Source: Acidobacteriota bacterium
Lineage (GTDB): Bacteria > Acidobacteriota > Terriglobia > Bryobacterales > Bryobacteraceae
Length of the DNA stretch: 5,830 nt
NCBI GenBank assembly: GCA_016871135.1
Contig: VFZQ01000380.1
Coordinates: 1 to 5,830 of the forward strand
Reading direction: 5' to 3'
This document shows, in pieces, positions 1 to 5,830 of this stretch. Every line of letters starts with the position of its first letter. Within the stretch, counting starts at the first letter, position 1. Both the position numbers and the translations under genes were made by a program. Below the pieces are notes generated by a model, which saw nothing but the letters and a program-made list of their open reading frames with translations, ran no database searches and had not been told where the DNA came from.

Positions 1-373
1 GGAAGCCTTCGCCTTCGGGCTTGGGCATTTCGCCGAGAACCGTGTGCGCGAATTCGTTGAACTTGAGGACGAGTTCTTTCGCTTGGCGCTTGCAGGCGCT
101 GGCGACGAGGATGAAGGCTTTGGGCGTGGTCAAGGCGTGGTGGAGCGCTTTGGCGGCGACGATGGTGGACTTGCCCCACTGGCGCGTGCAGAGAAGCAAA
201 AGGCGATTCTCCGTTGCGTTGAGGACATCGGCTTGCGAGGGGTCGGGGGTGAAGCCGAGGTTGTTCGATACCCATGCGGCAGCGTCGGAGTCTGGACACA
301 CTTCGGGTGTCTTGTCCGGAACGGCTACTCCGGCTCGCCAAATTTTGGGCTCAAAATCGTACGATTCGCTCAT
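1..373 (-). CDS. Terminase large subunit-like ATPase, N-terminal 124 residues (runs off the window)
   Basis: The first 124 codons were translated by hand from the ATG at 373; the C-terminus lies beyond the left edge. Seen: FTPDPSQADVL at residues 41-51, a hydrophobic strand LLLLC at 58-62 and a Walker A-like P-loop RQWGKST at 64-70. A second strand FILVAS follows at 87-92, then KRQAKELVLKF at 95-105. This order (F.PDP.Q..VL, strand, R.xGKS/T, helix, strand ending in S, RQ..EL) is that of the N-terminal ATPase domain of phage terminase large subunits, which drive DNA into procapsids. The start overlaps the stop of the upstream gene (ATGA, 370-373). A GGAG lies only three bases before the ATG, so translation is probably coupled to the upstream gene. 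The Walker B glutamate and the nuclease domain cannot be seen, so packaging function is inferred. It could be an active prophage gene, a domesticated terminase, or another P-loop ATPase of the same fold. Confidence 0.75.
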   Translation of the reverse strand, partial: MSESYDFEPKIWRAGVAVPDKTPEVCPDSDAAAWVSNNLGFTPDPSQADVLNATENRLLLLCTRQWGKSTIVAAKALHHALTTPKAFILVASACKRQAKELVLKFNEFAHTVLGEMPKPEGEGF

Positions 374-1029
374 TTTCTCCGTGGAACGCTGCCCTTCTGG
401 GGTTTGGAGTTGGCGCTCTGGACGGGTTTGCGGACGGGTTCATGGGCCGACTCTGGTTCGAAGGGCTCTTTCGGCTCTTTCTTGGGAGGCTGGGGCACAT
501 CTTTGGTCCGTAACTCTCTGATTTCACTGGCGACCTGGGAGGCTTCGGTAGAAACTGGCCAGTTCTGGAGTTTCTTCAAAAGATCGAGATGGCGAGTGAT
601 TTCGCGGGTGTAATGGCGTGCGCGGGCCTCGAGTTTCGGGACGGATTTCGAGGCTTGTTCGGCGAGCAGGTGGAGTTCGCCGACTTCGTGCTCGACGTTG
701 GACTGGTTTTTGATGACCCACATCTCGCGATCGATGCCGGCGTTGGCGAGAGCGCCGAGACGGCTGGAGCGCCAGAGGGCGTCGACGAGGAGTCCGACGA
801 TGGCGGATTCAACGCTGTTGCGCGGGCGGAACTGGTCTGTGGCCGAGGTTAGGATGGCGGCGTAAGACAATTGTTCTTCGTGCGGGAGGGTGGAGATGTG
901 GGCGACCCACATGCCGTGTTTGATGCTGGCTTGGCGGCAGCGTTGGAGACCTTCGGGCGTTTTCGGACCCGTCGACTTGGACCCGTTGATGCGGGCCTGT
1001 TCGGCTTTGGACAACTTTTCGTTTTCCAT
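370..1029 (-). CDS. STGPKTPEG-motif protein, 219 aa, possible terminase small-subunit-like partner
   Basis: This is a complete 219-aa gene with a good Shine-Dalgarno (AGGAG, seven bases before the ATG). Residues 7-41 hold the motif NGSKSTGPKTPEG (15-27) followed by SIKHGMW (35-41). Many uncharacterised acidobacterial and planctomycete proteins share this pattern (STGP.T.EGK.R....A..HG). Residues about 42-176 look mostly helical; 121-160 are rich in Leu, Lys, Arg and Glu and could form a coiled coil. Residues 177-219 are a disordered, basic Pro/Lys/Glu tail with repeated KEP/EPE units. No signal peptide or membrane segment is visible, so it should be cytoplasmic. Its stop overlaps the start of the terminase-like gene by four bases. 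That order matches the usual small-then-large subunit order of phage terminases. A DNA-binding or adaptor role for that ATPase is inferred from position; I know of no proven function for this motif. Confidence 0.8.
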   Translation of the reverse strand: MENEKLSKAEQARINGSKSTGPKTPEGLQRCRQASIKHGMWVAHISTLPHEEQLSYAAILTSATDQFRPRNSVESAIVGLLVDALWRSSRLGALANAGIDREMWVIKNQSNVEHEVGELHLLAEQASKSVPKLEARARHYTREITRHLDLLKKLQNWPVSTEASQVASEIRELRTKDVPQPPKKEPKEPFEPESAHEPVRKPVQSANSKPQKGSVPRRK

Positions 1030-1034
1030 GATTT

Positions 1035-1041
1035 ACTCCTG
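1035..1041 (-). promoter_or_regulatory. Ribosome binding site of the 219-aa gene
   Basis: On the minus strand CAGGAGT lies just before AAATC and the ATG at 1029, a normal distance for a Shine-Dalgarno. It supports the chosen start of the STGPKTPEG-motif gene. Confidence 0.7.
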
Positions 1042-1058
1042 AAAATGCGAATGGCCCC

Positions 1059-1114
1059 GGACACATTGTTGGTGTCTGAGGCCCTATTACACTTTCAGTG
1101 TAGCTGGTGTGTCC
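1059..1114 (-). promoter_or_regulatory. Nested inverted repeats in the 5' leader of the terminase-like pair
   Basis: Seen directly: GGACACA (1059-1065) is an exact inverted repeat of TGTGTCC (1108-1114). Inside them TACACT (1088-1093) and AGTGTA (1097-1102) form a 6-bp stem with a 3-base loop. A shorter alternative pairs GACAC (1060-1064) with GTGTC (1072-1076), which competes with the outer stem. The element ends 29 bases before the start codon. It could be a folded leader RNA controlling the downstream pair, an operator, or the end of a mobile cassette. The sequence alone does not separate these. No convincing -35/-10 pair was found. Confidence 0.45.
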
Positions 1115-1270
1115 AAGTTCTAAGCGGTTAGCTGGAGGTCGTGAAATCGGTAAGTGCTTTGTTTTGTAGCGGGAATAAATATTTTCGATTGCTGTGAATA
1201 CTATTTCTTAATGTTGTGTTTTCGGGCATGAGCTGCGGAAGTTCCTTGGGATCAATACGTTGCGGGGAGA
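1115..1270. other. AT-rich non-coding gap
   Basis: No gene was recognised. The core at 1171-1220 contains 14 G/C in 50 bases, in strong contrast with the GC-rich flanks. It lies upstream of the minus-strand terminase-like pair and before the plus-strand PEP-CTERM remnant, so it probably contains a promoter for the former; no hexamer pair stands out. The only repeat noticed is TAGCTGG at 1101-1107 and again at 1129-1135. This gap may also hold the junction where foreign DNA met the truncated gene to its right. Confidence 0.4.
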
Positions 1271-1501
1271 GTGGGCGATTGGCGTGGAGTTCGGGGGGTG
1301 TTGCGCTTTGCCGCCGGGCGTTTTGCCACCGGCGGTGACATTCTCGGCCGGATCAACATCTTTTCCGACGCGAACTCCGCCGGCGGCGCGGACAACATGC
1401 AGGTGTACGGTGCCGACGGCGCTGCCGTGCCGGAGCCATCGACCCTCGGACTCTTCGGCGTGGCCGCTGCCCTGTTGGCGTTCCGCGCCCGCCGTTGCTG
1501 A
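1271..1501 (+). pseudogene. Headless PEP-CTERM protein C-terminus
   Basis: The plus-strand frame is open from 1232 and ends with TGA at 1499-1501. Its last 25 residues are a textbook PEP-CTERM sorting tail: VPEPST (residues 53-58 counted from the GTG at 1271), a hydrophobic stretch LGLFGVAAALLAF and a basic end RARRC. In known systems this tail directs exported proteins to exosortase for processing. The preceding part (GRINIFSDANSAGGADNMQVYGADGA) fits the spacer that usually sits before such a tail. There is no signal peptide and no ribosome binding site, and the open frame is far shorter than normal PEP-CTERM proteins. A 5'-truncated remnant is therefore the best reading, and the GTG start is nominal. 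The residues before about 20 may not belong to the original gene. Confidence 0.55.
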
Positions 1502-1513
1502 TCCCGTCGCCAG

Positions 1514-1858
1514 ATGCCTTTGCGCGCGCGTGCGCTGAAACGCACACCCGTGCGCCTGAAACACGTGTTAGATGGCACAGTTCTCTTCCTCGAACGCCAG
1601 ACATTCTTCGTGCCGAATCCGCTCTCGATCCCGGAGGCTGCACAGGACAAGGCCGTGAACGAATACGTACGCGGGGCGTTCTTTCGGGCGGAAGCACTCC
1701 ATCATTCTCTCCGTCTTCGAGAGGATCGGCTTGGCGTTGTCCTGGATTGCTTTGGCGATGGCGCTGTGTGGGCTAAATGGCTGTTCTACTCGTTAGACAA
1801 CGGCGGAGTAATCCAACTCGCGGAAGATCGGCTCCCTGCTCGCAACGCCACCAACTAG
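1514..1858 (+). CDS. Unrecognised ORF, 114 aa, doubtful
   Basis: This open frame follows the PEP-CTERM stop by 12 bases in the same reading frame. It begins with a basic stretch (RARALKRTPVRLKH) and continues with LDGTVLFLERQTFFVPNPLS, a central AFFRAEALHHSLRLREDRLGVVLDCFGDG and a final WLFYSLDNGGVIQLAEDRLPA. I recognise no family, signal peptide or membrane segment. Third-position G/C is high in the first half and weaker in the second half, so coding is possible but not convincing. No Shine-Dalgarno precedes the ATG. It may be a gene fragment from the same degraded region as the PEP-CTERM tail, or chance open DNA. Confidence 0.3.
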   Translation: MPLRARALKRTPVRLKHVLDGTVLFLERQTFFVPNPLSIPEAAQDKAVNEYVRGAFFRAEALHHSLRLREDRLGVVLDCFGDGAVWAKWLFYSLDNGGVIQLAEDRLPARNATN

Positions 1859-1970
1859 CCCGAGGAGGGCAGTTCGCCGCTTCGACGATGACATGGCCCT
1901 GCGATCAAACTGGAGGCAGATAATCCAAAGTCCGGCATTCGGCGCGGCCGTTCGGCAGTCTGCCCAAATG

Positions 1971-1998
1971 CAAACAGGCGGCCGATGCCGCCTGTTTG
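1971..1998 (-). terminator. 12-bp hairpin, probable terminator of the receptor gene
   Basis: CAAACAGGCGGC (1971-1982) is exactly complementary to GCCGCCTGTTTG (1987-1998), with a four-base loop. It starts 22 bases past the receptor stop codon. The U-run is mostly inside the stem (TTTG, then CATTTGGG on the minus strand). On the plus strand the stem is followed by GTTGTTCC, so it may work weakly in both directions between the convergent units. Confidence 0.75.
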
Positions 1999-2020
1999 GT
2001 TGTTCCGAGGAAAAGCGAAG

Positions 2021-5000
2021 TTAGAAGCGGAACCTCGCCGACAGAATCATGCGCCGCGCCTGCACCTGCGCGCCTTGGATGATGCCAAAGCTCGCGTTGG
2101 TCTGCGCGCCGGTCGCATAGTTGTAGGTCAAACCCGCGTTCGGGTTGTTCGGGTTGAAGTGATTCAACAGATTGAACGCCTCGACGCGAAGCTCCAGATT
2201 TCGGCCTTCCTTGCCCATGTTGATCATCTTCATCAACGACCAATCCAGGTTGAACAGGCCGGGGCCATACAGCAAACCCTGCGGCGTGTTGCCGAGCCCC
2301 AGCGAGTCGATTGGAGGCAGGGTGAAATTCGCCCGGTTCAAGGCGTACTGCAGCTTCGGATCTTCGGTCGCCGAGGGATACTGGCCCTCGGGAAGGAAGA
2401 TATTGCTGCCCATCTGGCAGCGGAACGGAACGCCGCCGGTGGGCGTACCCGTCCAGAACAGCGGAGGCGCGTTCTGGGCGCCGCACGAAACGTTGAACGG
2501 TTGGCCGGAGAAGATGGCGCCGTTGCCGTTCACCTTCCAGCCATCGAGCACATGCCTGGTGACGAAGTTGCGCCCGAAGAAGCGGTCCACACCCGGCAGA
2601 TCGTAGCCGAAGTTGAAATTCACGGCGTGCGGCCGGTTGACGGTTTCCTTCGTCAGCTTGTTGTCGATCCATTGCGTGCCGGTGTTGACGTTATAGAAGA
2701 TCGTGTGCGACCAGGTGTAGTTGGCGTTCCACTGCAAGTTGCCCATGCGGCGGTTCAACTGCACCTGCAAAGCGTTGTAGTTGCTGCCGCCGCTATAGGT
2801 CCAGATCGGAATGTTGCCAAAGCCGCGATAGCCGATCATGCCGCGAATCAGGTTGGCGGAGTAGAATCCGGTTGCCGTGGTTGGGTCGCGGAATCGCTGC
2901 ACGGGAGTCCCGCCGTTGGCAGGCGTCCACGCCGTCAAAGGAGGAATCGCGTTGACGTCAAAGGCTTGGCCGTAGCCATGCCGCAACGTGTTGGCGACGT
3001 AAGAGACATCGAGCACCATCGCGCGGCCTACGTCCTGTTGAATGCCGAAGCTCCAGTTGTACGTCGTCTGCACTTTTTGATCCTGCGATCCGCCGACAAC
3101 GGTCTGCGGCGTAAAGTAGGTCTGGGAGTTTTGGAGGTTCGCAAAATTTGTGTAGAGCACAACTGGCGCCTGGAAATTCGGCGGCGCCGCGAGCGGGCCA
3201 ACGCCAGCGCCAGTGGCTCCGATGCTGTCAACGGTCCAGTTGCGGCCCACGTTGATGGCGAAGCCACCGCGAAGCGCCGTCTTGCCGTTGCCGAAGACAT
3301 CATAGGCGAAGCCAATGCGAGGCCCAACTCGAATCGGCGGAACCCTGAAGAAGTGGCTGTCGTATTGCTTAATGCCCGACCACGGAATGCCGCCGGCCGG
3401 ATAAGAAGCCGTATCGAAGGTGCCTTGGCGAACGAACGGGAAGGTCGCGCCTGTGACGGGGTTGATAGCGCCGCGCTGGCCATTCACCATCGCCGGGAAA
3501 ATCAACTGGCCGGCTTTGGAGGCGTCGTAGGATTCGGCCGAGAACAAGCCAAGAGTGCCGCGATCGGAATAGAGATCGCCCACGCGGTAGAAGCGGGTTC
3601 CGATGTCAAGCGTCAGCCGGCGGCCGACCTGCCAGGTGTCCTGAATAAACCATTCCAACTGGTTATAGCGGGCATGGTTGATCTGTTTCTTGTTGTCGTC
3701 GCCGTAGGCGAAGATGCTGCCCAGCAACGCGTTCGAATACGGGTAGTTGGTATCGAGCGAAGCGGCGCGGTCGGATCCGAAGTAATACGTACCGGCGGTG
3801 TTGAAGGTCGAGTAGACCGACACGTTGCGCGCCATCAGTTCGAGATAAATACCTGCCTTCACGTTATGGCGGCCTTTGATCCAGCTCACTTTGTTGCTGA
3901 TCGATTGGACCGTATCGGTACCGGTGAACGGCCAGCGCGCGTCGTGACCAAAATTCGGGCCCTGCGAAATCGCCTGCCCGGCCGACTGGGGTCCGATCCC
4001 GATACCACCCGGGAAGCCGAAGTTCACCTGCGGCAGAAGGTTCAACACGTTGCTGCCAGGGAAGATGCGCGGCAGATTGATGGTCTGTCCACCCGCCCCT
4101 TTGAGCGGGAGCAGGTTGTCGGCGTAGGTCTTGGTACCGCCGACCGCGGTCGAGGTCACGGCGTCGATCGGATCGACGCCCTGCTTTCCGCGATTGACGC
4201 CCCAGGTGAATTCGTTGATCAGTGTCGGCGAGAAGGTATAGACAGCGGTGCCAACCGCACCGGCGGCCTGCACGTGATAGCTGTGAGGGAACTGGCCCCA
4301 GGAGCCGCCCGAAGGGCCAACCGTTCCGGCATAACCGTCGACGGCCTGGTAGTCCTGCAGCAAGCGGACGAAGGTGACTAACTTCGGCATCGGGTTGTAA
4401 TCGACGCGAAGAATCTTGCCGACGTTGGGCCGCGATTGGGGCAGAATGGCGCGGTAGTTGAAGCGGCGCTGGCCGGTGGGGTCGAGGCCCAGACCCTGCT
4501 CGTGCGGCAGCGGGAACAGGTTCAACATCGCAAGCCCGGCCGGATTGATTCGGTTCGCCGGAATGATGTTGCCCGGGAAAACCTGCTGCGTGGTCGGGTC
4601 GAAGATCGGAACCTGAATATTTTGAGTGGTCACGGTCTGCGAGAAATCGCCGGCGCGCTCGCGCGCCGAAGGCATCGTGAACGTGTTTTCGATGTTGTTC
4701 TTATTGCGCAGCCGGTCGTAGCTATAGAAGAAGAACAACTTCGTGCGGTCTTTGTTGAAGCGCGTGCCGGGGATGATGAGCGGTCCGCCGATCGTGCCGC
4801 CAGGGTTTTGATAGCGATAGCGCGGCTTGTTGATCGCGACGCCGTTGACGGCAAGTTTGTTGTTAAAGAACTCATTGGCGTTCAGCGATTCGTGGCGCCA
4901 GTAGTAATACGCGCTGCCGTGAAACTGCGGTGTGCCGCTCTTGATCGAGAAGGTCAACTGCCCGCCGGTGCGACCGCCATACTCGGCGGTGAAATTGGAA

Positions 5001-5665
5001 ACCAGCAGCTTCACTTCGCCGATCGCGTCCACGCTCGGGGAAAGGTAGCCGGGGTTCAGATTGCCGGAGTCCTGCGAGGCGACGCCGTCGAGATTCACGA
5101 TAATCTGACCGGTTCGTCCGCCGTTGACCGGCGGAATGCCGCCGCCCGACCAGCCGCGGAAGTCGTTGCCGGCCGCGGTCTGCACGCCGGGCAGCGTCAT
5201 GATCAGCGAAAGCGGATTGCGGCCGCGCGTGGGCGTATCTTCAATCTGGCGAGTCGTAATCGAAATGGAACGATCGGAACTTGTCGTCTGCACATTGACG
5301 GCGGCGGCTTGCACTTCGACGGTGGTCGCCACATCGCCGACCTGCAGCCGGATGTCGCGCAAGTCGATGCGTTCCTGCGCGGCGACGATGATGTTCTTTT
5401 GTTCGTACGTCTTGAAACCGGCCATCGTGACGTTGGCGTTATAGACGCCCGGAACGATGTTGGTGAAGTTGAACGAGCCGTTCGAGTCGGTCTTAAACGA
5501 CCGGACCTGCTGGCTCTGCGAATGCGTAAGTTTTACTTCGGCGCCGGAGACGGCACCACCCGATGCGTCCAGCACCGTTCCGGACACTTGGCCGGTGACA
5601 CTCTGTGCGTGCAACGAACAAGACAGCGCGAGCAGCGCGGCGAGTAACGATCGACAACTCTGCAT
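2021..5665 (-). CDS. Oar-like TonB-dependent outer-membrane receptor, 1214 aa
   Basis: The start at 5665 is chosen because AAGGAG lies six bases upstream and a signal peptide follows at once (MQSCRSLLAALLALSCSLHA, likely cut before Q21). The frame is open upstream to an ATG at 5740, but that adds 25 residues in front of the signal peptide. Residues about 24-110 are a carboxypeptidase-regulatory-like beta-sandwich (GTVLDASGGAVSGAEV, DSNGSFNFTNIVPGVY). The plug runs from about 115 to 245 (VEVQAAAVNV at 116-125, TRGRNPLS near 146-153, EYGGRTGGQ from 228). The remainder is an Oar-type beta-barrel with frequent aromatic strands, ending in ARFRF; the terminal Phe is the usual outer-membrane assembly signal. 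Length is normal for the family and no frameshift is seen. The mature protein has only two cysteines, C1061 and C1083. Such receptors use TonB energy to move ligands across the outer membrane. The substrate cannot be read from the sequence, and no SusD-like partner lies in view. Confidence 0.95.
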   Translation of the reverse strand: MQSCRSLLAALLALSCSLHAQSVTGQVSGTVLDASGGAVSGAEVKLTHSQSQQVRSFKTDSNGSFNFTNIVPGVYNANVTMAGFKTYEQKNIIVAAQERIDLRDIRLQVGDVATTVEVQAAAVNVQTTSSDRSISITTRQIEDTPTRGRNPLSLIMTLPGVQTAAGNDFRGWSGGGIPPVNGGRTGQIIVNLDGVASQDSGNLNPGYLSPSVDAIGEVKLLVSNFTAEYGGRTGGQLTFSIKSGTPQFHGSAYYYWRHESLNANEFFNNKLAVNGVAINKPRYRYQNPGGTIGGPLIIPGTRFNKDRTKLFFFYSYDRLRNKNNIENTFTMPSARERAGDFSQTVTTQNIQVPIFDPTTQQVFPGNIIPANRINPAGLAMLNLFPLPHEQGLGLDPTGQRRFNYRAILPQSRPNVGKILRVDYNPMPKLVTFVRLLQDYQAVDGYAGTVGPSGGSWGQFPHSYHVQAAGAVGTAVYTFSPTLINEFTWGVNRGKQGVDPIDAVTSTAVGGTKTYADNLLPLKGAGGQTINLPRIFPGSNVLNLLPQVNFGFPGGIGIGPQSAGQAISQGPNFGHDARWPFTGTDTVQSISNKVSWIKGRHNVKAGIYLELMARNVSVYSTFNTAGTYYFGSDRAASLDTNYPYSNALLGSIFAYGDDNKKQINHARYNQLEWFIQDTWQVGRRLTLDIGTRFYRVGDLYSDRGTLGLFSAESYDASKAGQLIFPAMVNGQRGAINPVTGATFPFVRQGTFDTASYPAGGIPWSGIKQYDSHFFRVPPIRVGPRIGFAYDVFGNGKTALRGGFAINVGRNWTVDSIGATGAGVGPLAAPPNFQAPVVLYTNFANLQNSQTYFTPQTVVGGSQDQKVQTTYNWSFGIQQDVGRAMVLDVSYVANTLRHGYGQAFDVNAIPPLTAWTPANGGTPVQRFRDPTTATGFYSANLIRGMIGYRGFGNIPIWTYSGGSNYNALQVQLNRRMGNLQWNANYTWSHTIFYNVNTGTQWIDNKLTKETVNRPHAVNFNFGYDLPGVDRFFGRNFVTRHVLDGWKVNGNGAIFSGQPFNVSCGAQNAPPLFWTGTPTGGVPFRCQMGSNIFLPEGQYPSATEDPKLQYALNRANFTLPPIDSLGLGNTPQGLLYGPGLFNLDWSLMKMINMGKEGRNLELRVEAFNLLNHFNPNNPNAGLTYNYATGAQTNASFGIIQGAQVQARRMILSARFRF

Positions 5666-5738
5666 ACGATTCTCCTTAGCGAAGATTGCGGGCCTGAAGT
5701 CCCGCTTCACATCCGCGCACCAGTATATCCTAGTGAGC
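5666..5738. promoter_or_regulatory. Divergent intergenic promoter region
   Basis: The 73 bases between the two divergent starts must serve both genes. On the minus strand TATACT (5727-5722) resembles a -10 box and would leave a leader of roughly 50 nt for the receptor; no good -35 box is seen at the usual distance. GCGGG (5688-5692) and CCCGC (5701-5705) form a 5-bp inverted repeat with an 8-base loop, inside the presumed receptor leader. For the plus-strand gene TATATC (5724-5729) is a possible -10 only about 10 bases before its ATG, which would imply a nearly leaderless mRNA. All promoter assignments are tentative. Confidence 0.35.
5672..5677 (-). promoter_or_regulatory. Ribosome binding site that fixes the receptor start
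   Basis: AAGGAG on the minus strand lies six bases before the ATG at 5665. This strong Shine-Dalgarno, together with the signal peptide that begins at that ATG, decides against the longer start at 5740. Confidence 0.85.
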
Positions 5739-5830
5739 ATGAGAACATTACTGATCGCATTCGCGTCCGTTTCGCTGATGGCCGCGTCGCCCGAAGAAGA
5801 AGTGAAAGCCGCCGAAATGGCGTGGGTCGA
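5739..5830 (+). CDS. Small secreted protein, N-terminal 30 codons, possibly NTF2-like (DUF4440)
   Basis: Translated by hand from the ATG at 5739; the gene continues past the right edge. It begins with a signal peptide (MRTLLIAFASVSLMAA, cut near residue 16-17), so the product should be exported. The next residues, SPEEEVKAAEMAWV, resemble the first helix of NTF2-like/DUF4440 proteins, which often start with E..V..AE.AW. That family is a small cone-shaped fold used for many ligands and reactions, so no activity can be named. No clear Shine-Dalgarno precedes the ATG; an in-frame GTG lies two codons upstream. It is divergent from the receptor gene and may be controlled from the same short spacer. 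Thirty codons are too few to settle the family. Confidence 0.65.
   Translation, partial: MRTLLIAFASVSLMAASPEEEVKAAEMAWV

Noticed and set aside
44..613. 189-codon open frame on the plus strand across the terminase-like pair
   Set aside because: It overlaps both minus-strand genes, which have coherent motifs and a proper ribosome binding site. The plus-strand protein has none.
1311..1335. CCGCCGG...CCGGCGG inverted repeat
   Set aside because: It lies in GC-rich former coding DNA (AAGRFATGG), has an 11-base loop and no U-run, and is best explained by composition.
1208..1650. Two minus-strand open frames of 118 and 132 codons
   Set aside because: They are antisense to the PEP-CTERM tail, which is a specific and recognisable motif. 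Their products are Arg/Ala/Pro-rich with no domain.
1985..4381. 798-codon open frame on the plus strand inside the receptor gene
   Set aside because: It is antisense to a clearly real gene. Its translation is rich in Arg, Ala, Val and Glu with no domain pattern, as expected from the complement of high-GC codon usage.
4436..5647. 403-codon open frame on the plus strand inside the receptor gene
   Set aside because: Same explanation as the 798-codon frame: an antisense shadow with no recognisable motif or start signal.
5606..5665. Possible lipoprotein signal at LALSC (C16) of the receptor
   Set aside because: The residues before the cysteine (A-L-S) do not fit a standard lipobox, and a normal signal peptidase site SLHA-Q follows.
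5666..5740. Longer receptor start at 5740
   Set aside because: The extra 25 residues are not a signal peptide and would bury the real one. The strong Shine-Dalgarno belongs to the ATG at 5665.
1..5830. tRNA, rRNA, CRISPR array, insertion sequence or tandem repeats
   Set aside because: I looked on both strands and saw no regularly spaced repeats, transposase motifs or recognisable RNA gene.

Overview
The window is GC-rich apart from one AT-rich gap and looks like chromosomal DNA of an Acidobacteriota member, most likely of the Bryobacterales/Solibacter kind. The evidence is a very large Oar-like TonB-dependent receptor with an N-terminal carboxypeptidase-regulatory domain, a PEP-CTERM sorting tail, and a protein carrying an STGPKTPEG motif of a type common in that group. 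This placement is inferred from protein style and not from any marker gene.

Left part (1-1120, minus strand): a two-gene unit. A 219-aa protein with an N-terminal STGPKTPEG...KHG motif, a helical middle and a Pro/Lys/Glu-rich tail is followed, through a 4-base ATGA overlap, by the first 124 residues of a phage terminase large-subunit-like ATPase (RQWGKST Walker A) that runs off the left edge. The 5' leader of the unit holds nested inverted repeats.

Middle (1121-2020): degenerate or poorly coding DNA. A gap that includes an AT-rich core (14 G/C in 50 bases over 1171-1220) is followed on the plus strand by a headless PEP-CTERM C-terminus and then, in the same frame, by an unrecognised 114-codon ORF. 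A 12-bp perfect hairpin lies at the convergent end of the receptor gene and is its probable terminator.

Right part (2021-5830): a complete 1214-aa outer-membrane TonB-dependent receptor on the minus strand with a strong Shine-Dalgarno, and, divergently, the first 30 codons of a small secreted protein that resembles the start of NTF2-like/DUF4440 proteins. The two start codons are 73 bases apart, so their promoters must share or overlap that space.

The receptor and the small secreted protein are an envelope locus. The terminase-like pair looks like an unrelated accessory unit lying beside a gene remnant. No RNA gene, CRISPR array or insertion sequence was recognised.
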